Assembly (NCBI RefSeq): GCF_020193655.1
Contig: NZ_JADYVE010000004.1
Span: 62,001 to 126,000, forward strand
Source: Ensifer sp. IC3342
GTDB lineage: Bacteria > Pseudomonadota > Alphaproteobacteria > Rhizobiales > Rhizobiaceae
Length of the DNA stretch: 64,000 nucleotides
Reading direction: 5' to 3'
The position numbers were made by a program, and so were the translations under genes. Shown piece by piece: positions 55,212 through 64,000 of the stretch. Numbering within the stretch: the stretch's first letter is position 1; each line of letters begins with the position of its first letter. The notes below the pieces were generated by a model. That model was not told where the DNA came from. It searched no databases and was given only the letters and a program-made list of their open reading frames with translations.

Positions 55212-56023
55212 ATGGCCATTTTCGAAGTCCATCGGGGCACCTCCCCCGTCATCCTTGGCTTCCCCCACACAGGCACCGACGTGCCCGCACCGATCTGGGA
55301 GCGCCTCAACGACAACGGTCGCATCCTCGCCGACACGGACTGGCACATCCACGAGCTCTACGAGGGGCTTCTGCCGGAAGTCACGACCGTGCGCGCGACC
55401 TTCCACCGCTACGTCATCGATGCCAACCGCGACCCGGAAGGCGTGAGCCTCTATCCCGGCCAGAACACCACCGGTCTCGTGCCGGAAACCGACTTCGACG
55501 GCGTGTCGATCTGGAAGGAAGGCCAGGCACCGACGGAGGACGACATTGCGACGCGGCTTCGCGATTTCCATGCTCCCTATCATGCGGCGCTCGCCGCCGA
55601 GATCGAGCGCGTCAAGGCGATCCATGGCGTCGCGGTGCTCTACGACTGCCACTCGATCCGCTCGCACATTCCCTTCCTCTTCGAAGGCAAGCTGCCCGAC
55701 TTCAACATCGGCACGGACATGGGCAAGACCTGCGCCGCCGAAATAGAAAGGGCAGCGGCAGAAATCGCCGCTTCGGCAGAGGGCTACTCCAGCATCCTGA
55801 ACGGCCGCTTCAAGGGCGGCTGGACCACCCGTCACTATGGGCGCCCGAAAGTCGGCGTCCATGCGATCCAGATGGAACTTGCGCAGTCCACACATCTGGC
55901 GACCGAAGCGCCGCCTTTCTCGCTGGACTCCGCGAAAGTCGAACGCCTGCGCGCCCAACTCAAGGCCATCCTCAAACGCATCGAAACAACGGCATTCGCC
56001 CTCAAACTGACAGGGAGTGAGGC

Positions 56024-56027
<4 letters not shown>
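55212..56027 (+). CDS. hutG: N-formylglutamate deformylase
   Basis: Hydrolyses N-formyl-L-glutamate to glutamate and formate (271 aa). Start at 55212 ([25 protein letters not shown]). [23 protein letters not shown] and [16 protein letters not shown] carry the probable zinc ligands of the COG3741 family. This type needs HutF (formiminoglutamate deiminase) to make its substrate, and no hutF is in the operon. ATGA overlap with hutU. Confidence 0.93.
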
Positions 56028-57703
<1,676 letters not shown>

Positions 57704-57711
57704 CGAAAGAT

Positions 57712-57736
57712 GCGGGAGGCCGCCATGGCCTCCCGC
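57712..57736. terminator. Terminator-like hairpin after hutU
   Basis: 10-bp stem GCGGGAGGCC/GGCCTCCCGC with a 5-nt loop 8 bp after the hutU stop, then TCCCCTTTGC. Serves the convergent MFS gene as well. Confidence 0.7.
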
Positions 57737-57755
57737 TCCCCTTTGCAGGCGACTG

Positions 57756-58970
57756 CTACGGCAGCGAAACCGCCCTGCGACGAGCGCCGTCGAGGAACAA
57801 AAGCAAGCCGCCGCCTACAATCCCCGCAAGTGCGCCAAGAAGCGCTGTTCCGGAATAGTCGCTAATGCGGGTGCCGAGCGCGAAAAGGGCCGCACTGAGC
57901 GCCCCGCCGAAAAAGATGTTCACCGCGATCAACGAGCTACCGAGCCCCGGACGATCGGCAATCAGGTCTTGCAGATAGGTGATCGGAATGCTGATCAGCG
58001 CTGCCGCCCCGAAGCCGCTGATGAGTGTCAGCGCATATATATGCCAGGGCCGGGACGAAAAGCCGAGCAGCGCCATATAGACGACGTAGATTGCCGTTCC
58101 GAGCGCAAGTGCGTCGATATGGTTGAGGCTGTACTGGATCCGTCCCCAGACCAGGATGAAGATCACCTCCAGCAGCGCCACGACACCGACGACGATGCCG
58201 ACATCGGTGGCCGTCCCGCCGGCAGCACCGGTGACGATCAACGGCAGCACCGCTGCATTGACGTGCAGCGTGGAGCAGATGAGCGCCACGGCGACAAGCC
58301 GGGCAAGAACACGCGGCGAGAGAATTTCGGCGAAAGAGGCGAGATAGGAAAGCCGCTTGCTCAGGATCGGATCCACGCCACTTCGGGCCGGCAACAGGGA
58401 GAAGATGAGCAACAGATTGGCGATACAGCCGAGGCTCGCCAGCAGATAGGCAGGCAGCATGCTGCCCCGCGCCGACAGCACGAAGCCGACCAACCCCGGA
58501 ACAAGAACCCACGAGAGCGATATGGCCGCCCTCACGCCGGAATTGACCGCTGCTGCGTCCTTGCCGCCCATGCCGTTCGCCGCGGCGCGGACGTTGGCAA
58601 ACAGGAGCGAGTTGAGCGCGCCGTAGATCGGCAGCAGAGCCAACGTGGCGACAACGAAACTCGTTTGTGTCGGCAAGGTGTAGACCAGGCCGTAGCCGAT
58701 CGCGCCGGAGAGGATGACCGCCAACATCAGCGTCCGGTAATTGCCGACGCGATCGGCAACGATGCCGACAGTGACGCTGACGGTGACATTGACCAGCGCC
58801 GCAACGAAGATCAGCGCCGAATAGAACCCGTCGCTCAAGCCAAGCTCGGTGATCCCGACCACCGACTGATAGGGTGAGGTCGCAGCACCCGAGAAACCGA
58901 AAAGAAAGATGGCAAGCACGCTCGCCCGAATGACCGGGTTGCGCATGGCGAAGAGCAGCGAGGGAGACAT
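57756..58970 (-). CDS. MFS transporter, sugar-efflux (SET)-like
   Basis: 404-aa, 12-helix MFS protein (NPVIRASVLAIFLFGFSGAATSPYQSVVG at the start). A loop 2-3 motif DRVGNYRTLM near residue 73 and overall pattern (FALLPIYG-like segments, NSGVRAAISLSWVLVPGLVGFVL) recall SetA-type sugar exporters. Start at 58970 with AGGGAG upstream. It lies 86 bp downstream of the amino-sugar-like operon on the same strand and may belong to it. Substrate not determinable. Confidence 0.88.
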   Translation of the reverse strand: MSPSLLFAMRNPVIRASVLAIFLFGFSGAATSPYQSVVGITELGLSDGFYSALIFVAALVNVTVSVTVGIVADRVGNYRTLMLAVILSGAIGYGLVYTLPTQTSFVVATLALLPIYGALNSLLFANVRAAANGMGGKDAAAVNSGVRAAISLSWVLVPGLVGFVLSARGSMLPAYLLASLGCIANLLLIFSLLPARSGVDPILSKRLSYLASFAEILSPRVLARLVAVALICSTLHVNAAVLPLIVTGAAGGTATDVGIVVGVVALLEVIFILVWGRIQYSLNHIDALALGTAIYVVYMALLGFSSRPWHIYALTLISGFGAAALISIPITYLQDLIADRPGLGSSLIAVNIFFGGALSAALFALGTRISDYSGTALLGALAGIVGGGLLLFLDGARRRAVSLP

Positions 58971-59056
58971 GGTTCGATCCGCGAGCGCGAAGTCTTGTGA
59001 GGAGGCTGCCCAGGGCGGGCGGGGCGTTGTGGGAGTTTGCTACGTTAAGTCCTGAC

Positions 59057-60490
59057 TCAGGTCCAACGCGCCGAGAACCGCGCCCTCGGCTCGAAATCGA
59101 AATCACGGTCGAACGGGAAGATCGGCCGCTGTCGGCGTTCGCTCGCGAGGTTTTCTATGTCCTGATTGACGACGCCGTCCGTCAGCGCCATCAGGTTGGG
59201 ATTAGCAATCGGCGCAAGCTCCGGCGAAAGATAGCCGGACTTGACGACGAGCAGGCGCACGGTGCTGGGATCGAGACCGAGGCGGCGGAAGTCCTCAATG
59301 TTGTGGTATGGGCGCCGACGCGCTGACAGCACGACCTCGATCTCGCCGATGCCGACGACCGCCTGACGCTCGGCAATTGGTCCCGGATCGTCCAACCGCA
59401 CGACAGTGGCCGTGACCTCCGCGACAGGGCTCGATGCGTCAAGGCTGCCGCCGAGCCGCAATTCGAGAGTCGCACCTTCGCCAGCCGCGAAACAGGCCTC
59501 GACGGCCGGCCGGTCGGCGATGCCGGCAATCAGTGCGTCCCGCCAGCCGCGCGCGAGAAGCGCCTTCAACACGTCGGCTCGGTCGCCGACGCCACCTCCA
59601 GTGGGGTTGTCCCCGGAATCGGCGAGGATGACGGGCTTCGTTGCCGTCTCCTCGGCAATATCGAGCATCGCTTCGAGCGGACCGGTGACCGGACCGAAGC
59701 GGAAATTCTCCCGCTCGCTCCAGTAGCTTGCGGCGATTTCCACCGCTGCCTTCGACGCGGCCGCCCTATCCGATCCGGTCACCACGGCGCAAGCTGTCGC
59801 CCGCGGTTCGTCCGCCCAGACGTAGCCCACCATCAGGTTGGCATCGAGAGTGCCGGGGCGCGCATCGAAGTCCGGCAGGCGCCGGTAAAGTCTGCTCGCA
59901 GGTTCATCCTCCGTCGACGTGCATTCCCCCGGCAGCAGCAGCGGCACGGGCGCCCAGGCGACGCCTGGGCGCGTTCCCGTCCGCAGAGCCTGCACCAGCA
60001 TCGACCAGGCCCGGACCATCGTCTCGCGCGTATCGATGTGCGGCGCGGTGCGGTAGCCGGCAAAAATGTCGATCTGGTCGATGATCTTCTGGCTGACATT
60101 GCCGTGAAGATCGTAGCTGGTTGCGATCGGGCAATCGGGGCCGACGATCGCGCGGGCGGCCGAAATCCAGTCGCCTTCGGCGTCGTCCATACCCTCGACC
60201 TTGATCGCCCCATGCATTGCAAGATAGAGGCCGTCGAGCGGCAGGGCAGCACGCAGCCGCTCGAGGAATTCCGTCTTGAAGGTATCGTAAGCTGCGCGCG
60301 AAACGGGGCCGCCGGGCACGGCGCGTGCATGGAGAAGCGGAATATGCTCAAAGCCGTCGGCCTCGAGAAAACTGAAATAGTCCGCTTGCAGGAGCTCCGC
60401 TCCCCTCAGCACACGGAAGTCTTCGCCGGTCATCAAGACGGGCGAATAGGTGCTGCACTCCGTATGGATTCCACCGATGGCGATCCGCAT
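59057..60490 (-). CDS. M81 family metallopeptidase (MlrC-like)
   Basis: 477-aa protein of the MlrC family (DUF1485 + MlrC_C). N-terminal MRIAIGGIHTECSTYSP and YLAMHGAIKVEGMDDAEGDW, then TSYDLHGNVSQ with probable zinc ligands near residue 130. The C-terminal ADSGDNPTGGGVGD and VVKSGYLSPELAPIA close the family pattern. MlrC was named for microcystin breakdown, but most members are in operons for other small molecules. Here it starts 10 bp after a hexosaminidase gene, which suggests cleavage of an amide in an amino-sugar compound (inference). Confidence 0.92.
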   Translation of the reverse strand: MRIAIGGIHTECSTYSPVLMTGEDFRVLRGAELLQADYFSFLEADGFEHIPLLHARAVPGGPVSRAAYDTFKTEFLERLRAALPLDGLYLAMHGAIKVEGMDDAEGDWISAARAIVGPDCPIATSYDLHGNVSQKIIDQIDIFAGYRTAPHIDTRETMVRAWSMLVQALRTGTRPGVAWAPVPLLLPGECTSTEDEPASRLYRRLPDFDARPGTLDANLMVGYVWADEPRATACAVVTGSDRAAASKAAVEIAASYWSERENFRFGPVTGPLEAMLDIAEETATKPVILADSGDNPTGGGVGDRADVLKALLARGWRDALIAGIADRPAVEACFAAGEGATLELRLGGSLDASSPVAEVTATVVRLDDPGPIAERQAVVGIGEIEVVLSARRRPYHNIEDFRRLGLDPSTVRLLVVKSGYLSPELAPIANPNLMALTDGVVNQDIENLASERRQRPIFPFDRDFDFEPRARFSARWT

Positions 60491-60500
60491 GGCTTCAGAC

Positions 60501-62420
60501 TCACAAAATCGGGCTCAGAGGGGCGATCGCGGCGAAACGCAGCCAGTCCTTTTGCGCCTTCGGCGTCCAGGCCGCTTCGGCGATGGCGGAGAGGCGCGGG
60601 AAGACGAGACGGTTGAAATAGCCGCGCGAGAGGAAATGTTCCGACCAGATGCAGGCCTGCACGCCTTTCATGCGGTGCTTCAGTTCTTCCGGGAATTCAC
60701 CTTCCGCCTCATAGGCATAGGTATGCGCTGGCGTTGCCGTGCCGGCCCAGCTAGCGCCCGGCTCCTGGAAGGCTTCGGCCTGCGCCATGTCGAGGTAGTA
60801 GGCCTGGCCGGGTGTCATCACGACATCGTAGTCTTCGCGCGCCAGTTCGATCCCGACCTTGGGGTTCTCCCAGGCCATCAACAGCGTGCCCTCGGTGCCA
60901 ACGCCGCCGCCATGGGCGACCTCGTTCCAGCCGACGAGCTTGCGGTCGCGCGCCGTCAGCATCTGCTTCACCTTTTTGAGGAAATAGGACTGAAGCGCGA
61001 ACGTCCCGGAAATACCCTCTCGTTTCATGAGGTTGCGGGCCAATGGCGAGGCCAGCCACGAACCATTGGCCACCTCGTCGCCGCCGACATGGATATATTG
61101 GCTCGGGAAGAGCTCGACCATTTCGTCGAAAACCTTCTCGAGGAATTCGTATGTCAGCGGAATGGCCGGGTTCAGCGCATTGTTGGGGTAGCCCTGGACC
61201 GAATGATAGCTTTCCGGAGCCTCCTGCCCATCGGCGAGCTCCGGCAGGGCGACGAGCGCGGCCGTGCTATGGCCGGGAATGTCGATCTCCGGCACGACCT
61301 CGATATTGAGCGCGCGGGCATGGGCGACGATCGCCCGCACCTCCTCCTGGCTGTAGAAGCCGCCGACCGGTTCGGCGCCGTTGCCGAGCTGCGGCAGCAT
61401 CGGCTCGTCCGGCCCGCGAAGCACGCCGAGCGTCGTCAGCGTGGGATAGGCCTTGATCTCCAGCCGCCAGGCTTCGTCGTCGGTCAGATGCCAGTGGAAG
61501 ATGTTGAGCTTGAACCAGGCGAGAATATCGATGAGCCGCATGACATCGGCGGTCGGATAGAACTGGCGGGAGACGTCGAGATGGCAGCCGCGCCAGCCAT
61601 AGCGCGGCCGGTCGGAAATCGTGCCCGAGACGGGAAAGCGGAACTTGCCCCCCTCCCTGCGCGCGCCATCAAGCAACTGCGCGAGCGTCGTCAGACCATA
61701 TTGCCGGCCGGCGGCCGCGCCGTATTCGAGCCGGATCTCCCGCTCGGAGAAGGTCAGCGCATAGGCCTCGGAAGCAAGTTCGGGCTTTTCGGCGAAAAGG
61801 ATCGGGCGACCCTGCGGGGAGGAGGCGAGCGTGAAGGGAGCGTGGCCTCCCGGGAAAAGGCGATGAAAGAGCGCCAGCGCCGTATCGACCGCCCTGATCT
61901 CGTCCTTGTTGCTTCCCGGTGCCGGATAGAGAACGACCGGGAATCCATCACCTGGGACGACGTCGATCTTCGCCGGCCACGGCTGCAAGGCGAAGGGCAG
62001 GTCGAGCTTGCCTTCCGGCAGGCGCTGCGGCGGAGGCTCGCTGGTGACCCCTTCCAGGAGCAGATCGGAAACCGCCACCGGGACATGTCGCCCGTCTGAG
62101 AGCGTCAGATAGGCCGACTTTGTGCCGTCCGTGCAGTGTTTTGCCTGCCTGTGCAGCCCGCTGACCGTAAAGGCCCAGCTTTCGCCCGCGCCGAGAACAA
62201 ATCCCTTCGGCGGCGCGAATTCGTGGAAATTGGCATTGCGGCGCAGAAAGACGACGTTCTCGCAAGCGGCCGGATCGATGACACGGGTCAGCGATGTGTA
62301 GACGAGGCGAAAGTCGCTGAGGGGGTCATCAGAGAGATTGACGAGGGTGAAGGTGAAGCGTCCGAACGGACCGCCATCCGGTTGCCAGGCAGATTCGAGG
62401 CGATAAGAAACCGGCTGCAT
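60501..62420 (-). CDS. Beta-N-acetylhexosaminidase, GH20
   Basis: 639-aa glycoside hydrolase family 20 enzyme. An N-terminal domain of about 150 residues is followed by the GH20b domain and the catalytic (beta/alpha)8 barrel from about residue 270 (RPRYGWRGCHLDVSRQFYP). FHWHLTDDEAWRLEI, VPEIDIPGHSTAALVA and the catalytic pair in YIHVGGDEVANGSW near 433 are intact, as is WNEVAHGG. No signal peptide, so it should act in the cytoplasm on imported chitooligosaccharides. RBS GGGAGGA. Third gene of the RpiR-SDR-GH20-MlrC operon. Confidence 0.94.
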   Translation of the reverse strand: MQPVSYRLESAWQPDGGPFGRFTFTLVNLSDDPLSDFRLVYTSLTRVIDPAACENVVFLRRNANFHEFAPPKGFVLGAGESWAFTVSGLHRQAKHCTDGTKSAYLTLSDGRHVPVAVSDLLLEGVTSEPPPQRLPEGKLDLPFALQPWPAKIDVVPGDGFPVVLYPAPGSNKDEIRAVDTALALFHRLFPGGHAPFTLASSPQGRPILFAEKPELASEAYALTFSEREIRLEYGAAAGRQYGLTTLAQLLDGARREGGKFRFPVSGTISDRPRYGWRGCHLDVSRQFYPTADVMRLIDILAWFKLNIFHWHLTDDEAWRLEIKAYPTLTTLGVLRGPDEPMLPQLGNGAEPVGGFYSQEEVRAIVAHARALNIEVVPEIDIPGHSTAALVALPELADGQEAPESYHSVQGYPNNALNPAIPLTYEFLEKVFDEMVELFPSQYIHVGGDEVANGSWLASPLARNLMKREGISGTFALQSYFLKKVKQMLTARDRKLVGWNEVAHGGGVGTEGTLLMAWENPKVGIELAREDYDVVMTPGQAYYLDMAQAEAFQEPGASWAGTATPAHTYAYEAEGEFPEELKHRMKGVQACIWSEHFLSRGYFNRLVFPRLSAIAEAAWTPKAQKDWLRFAAIAPLSPIL

Positions 62421-62444
62421 GAGCGTCCTCCCGATATGGCTTTG

Positions 62445-63221
62445 TCAGTAATGGCTGGATTGCGAAAAGGTGCGTGCGACTTCCGCCTGGCCTGCGGTAA
62501 GCCCGCAATCGACCGGCAGGCAGACGCCGGATATGGCGCCCGCCTGAGGGCCTGCCAGGAACTGGACGGCATTGGCGACGTCCTCCGGATTGACAATGCG
62601 CTGCAGCGGATACCAGCGCTTCGCCTCCTCGAAGACCTGCGGGTTGGCCGCTGCACGCGCTTCCCAGGCCTGGGTGCGCACGGTACCGGGCGCCACCGCA
62701 TTGGCGCGGATTCCGAACTTGCCGTATTCGACGGCGATCAGCCGGGTCAGGTGAAGCAGGCCAGCCTTGGCGGCGCTATAGGCCGGGTGGCCGAAAACAC
62801 TCATGCCGTTGACGGATGCGATGTTGACGACCGATCCCCGGCTTTCCTTCAGCATGTCCTCGACGGCCCGGAAGCATAGGAATGCTGCTTCGACATTGAG
62901 CGCATTGTCCATGCGCCAGATTTCCGGCGTCGTGTCGTGCAGGCTAACGGCGCGCGCAGCACCGGCATTGTTGACGAGCGTGCGCACCGCTCCCAGTGAT
63001 CCGGCTGCCACCGCCATCGACGCAACGCTCGCGGTATCCGTGACATCGCAGGCGATGGCTGCGAAACGGTCCTGGGCGCCGAGATCCCGCGCGACCCTTT
63101 CCGCCGCATCGCCGTCGATGTCAGCAAGCACGACCACCTCATGATCACCGGCCAGTCGACCGGCGATTGCGCGGCCGATATCACCGGCCGCACCGGTGAC
63201 GATCGCGACGGATTTCTTCAT
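62445..63221 (-). CDS. SDR-family NAD(P)-dependent oxidoreductase
   Basis: Classical short-chain dehydrogenase (258 aa). The start at 63221 (MKKSVAIVTGAAGDIGRAI) has AGGAG 8 nt upstream; the longer frame to 63272 runs over the regulator gene. TGAAGDIG cofactor motif near residue 9, NNAGAA near 84, catalytic Ser in NIASVNGMSV and YSAAK near 150. The acidic residue at the end of strand 2 (LADID) favours NAD. Lies 19 bp after the RpiR gene and 24 bp before GH20. Probably a sugar or polyol dehydrogenase of that pathway. Confidence 0.92.
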   Translation of the reverse strand: MKKSVAIVTGAAGDIGRAIAGRLAGDHEVVVLADIDGDAAERVARDLGAQDRFAAIACDVTDTASVASMAVAAGSLGAVRTLVNNAGAARAVSLHDTTPEIWRMDNALNVEAAFLCFRAVEDMLKESRGSVVNIASVNGMSVFGHPAYSAAKAGLLHLTRLIAVEYGKFGIRANAVAPGTVRTQAWEARAAANPQVFEEAKRWYPLQRIVNPEDVANAVQFLAGPQAGAISGVCLPVDCGLTAGQAEVARTFSQSSHY

Positions 63222-63240
63222 GCGGCGCTCCTGTGGCACA

Positions 63241-64000
63241 TCAGTCTCCGAGAAGCTGGCGATCATCGCCATCCCTGTGCACCACCAGCTGCTGCTTGAT
63301 GCGCCTTAGCGTCGCCGCCGCCTGCGGCTGGACGCGGTAGGCGACGAGGCTCGCGATGATATCAAGCAAGGCCAGATAGGCGATGCGCGTGGATGTCGGA
63401 CGGTAGATGTTGTTGCCCTCCGGCAGGTCGACCGGAACGGTGATGTCGGCGGCAAGTGCGACGGGGCTGCCGCTCTGGGTCAGCGCGATCGTCGGAACCC
63501 GGGCTTCGCGGGCGAGCGTGAAGGCACGCACGAGCTCCGCGTTGCGCCCTGATAAGGAAGAGCCTATCAGCACGTCCGTCGGTTTGGCCGCGGCGGCCAT
63601 CATCAACTGCATGCTGTGATCGGAACTCGAGGTGATGCGCAGGCCGAGCCTAAAGAGGCGGTTCTGCAATTCGCTCGCGATCATCGACGAATTGCCGCCC
63701 GAACCGAAGGCGTAAATCATTTCCGCTCTGGCGAGCCGCTCGGCGGTCTCCTCGATCGCGGCGAGATCGAGCGAGCGGTGCAGCAGGAAGAGTGCGTTCT
63801 GCGCCTTGGTAATGATATCCTGCGCGACGTCGGCCGGCTCTTGGCTCTTCGGCTCGGGCTTCAGGTAGCGCATGCCGATATAGGCGGTGCGGGCCAATTG
63901 CACCTTGAAGTCGGAAAAACTCTCACAGCCGAGACGTCGGCAAAAACGGGTCACCGTTGGCGGCGAAACATCGGCCTTACCCGCAAGCTCGATGATCGAG
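63241..64000 (-). CDS. RpiR-family transcriptional regulator (partial, start beyond window)
   Basis: Frame is open to the window edge, so the N-terminus is missing; an internal GTG at 63954 is not the true start. The HTH_6 domain tail (SIIELAGKADVSPPTVTRFCRRLGCESFSDFK) is followed by a SIS sugar-phosphate-binding domain (IYAFGSGGNSSMIASELQNRLFRLG, SSLSGRNAELVRAFTLARE). RpiR proteins sense phosphosugars, often GlcNAc-6-P or related. First visible gene of the leftward operon with SDR, GH20 and MlrC, which it probably controls. Confidence 0.92.
   Translation of the reverse strand, partial: SIIELAGKADVSPPTVTRFCRRLGCESFSDFKVQLARTAYIGMRYLKPEPKSQEPADVAQDIITKAQNALFLLHRSLDLAAIEETAERLARAEMIYAFGSGGNSSMIASELQNRLFRLGLRITSSSDHSMQLMMAAAAKPTDVLIGSSLSGRNAELVRAFTLAREARVPTIALTQSGSPVALAADITVPVDLPEGNNIYRPTSTRIAYLALLDIIASLVAYRVQPQAAATLRRIKQQLVVHRDGDDRQLLGD

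Noticed and set aside
60450-62099. 549-codon open frame antisense to the hexosaminidase
   Set aside because: Antisense to an intact GH20 gene with all catalytic motifs.

Overview
The window reads as a piece of the pSymB-type chromid (second replicon) of a Sinorhizobium/Ensifer species. This rests on GC-rich alpha-proteobacterial coding style, on rhizobial intergenic palindromes of the RIME/mosaic type, and on gene sets I recall from S. meliloti pSymB: an msbA2 polysaccharide cluster beside a fructose-bisphosphate aldolase, gabT/gabD, htpG, gcdH, the phosphate/phosphonate transporter known there as phoCDET, a hut operon and minCDE. There is no plasmid origin, no tRNA or rRNA that I could see, no intact insertion sequence and no CRISPR array.

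Layout. 1-4.6 kb: an oligopeptide ABC transporter read leftward (oppA, oppB, oppC, and a probable fused oppDF cut by the window edge). 5.3-11.6 kb: class II aldolase, then a leftward polysaccharide unit (acyltransferase, two family-2 glycosyltransferases, MsbA-like exporter). 12-16 kb: a MerR+XRE+cupin regulator divergent from gabT-gabD. 16-18 kb: pta-ackA with an FNR/FixK-type box. 18.4-25.2 kb: htpG, a RIME-like element, a glutaryl-CoA gene pair with divergent LysR regulator, and a D-arginine-dehydrogenase-like flavoenzyme.

25.2-42.7 kb is an accessory-looking zone rich in decay and repeats. It holds a LysR/MFS pair whose two 5' ends are both missing at one junction, a broken gluconate permease beside intact gntK and gntR, an internally deleted copper-type P-ATPase, and a cyclase remnant. 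Between these lie a cytochrome c, small secreted proteins, a large LuxR/ATPase regulator, a kinase/Usp/DUF3775/DUF4405 set with FixK-type boxes, and minCDE. A 274-bp nested inverted repeat and two copies of a two-module palindromic element sit here; single modules recur at 44.7 and 50.1 kb.

42.7-50 kb: a phosphate/phosphonate ABC transporter (phnC, phnD, two phnE) behind a PHO-box-like site, followed by a 2H-phosphoesterase-like protein, phnM and phnN, but no C-P lyase core. 50.1-51.9 kb: ArsR regulator and divergent MFS pump. 52.4-57.7 kb: tightly overlapped hutI-hutH-hutG-hutU for histidine breakdown. 57.8-64 kb: an MFS exporter and a leftward operon (RpiR regulator, SDR dehydrogenase, GH20 hexosaminidase, M81/MlrC-like hydrolase), probably for amino-sugar or chitooligosaccharide use.

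The parts that fit together best are a possible microaerobic (FixK) set, a gluconate regulon with three shared operators around a dead permease, and a phosphate-starvation block. All operator calls are pattern-based and untested.
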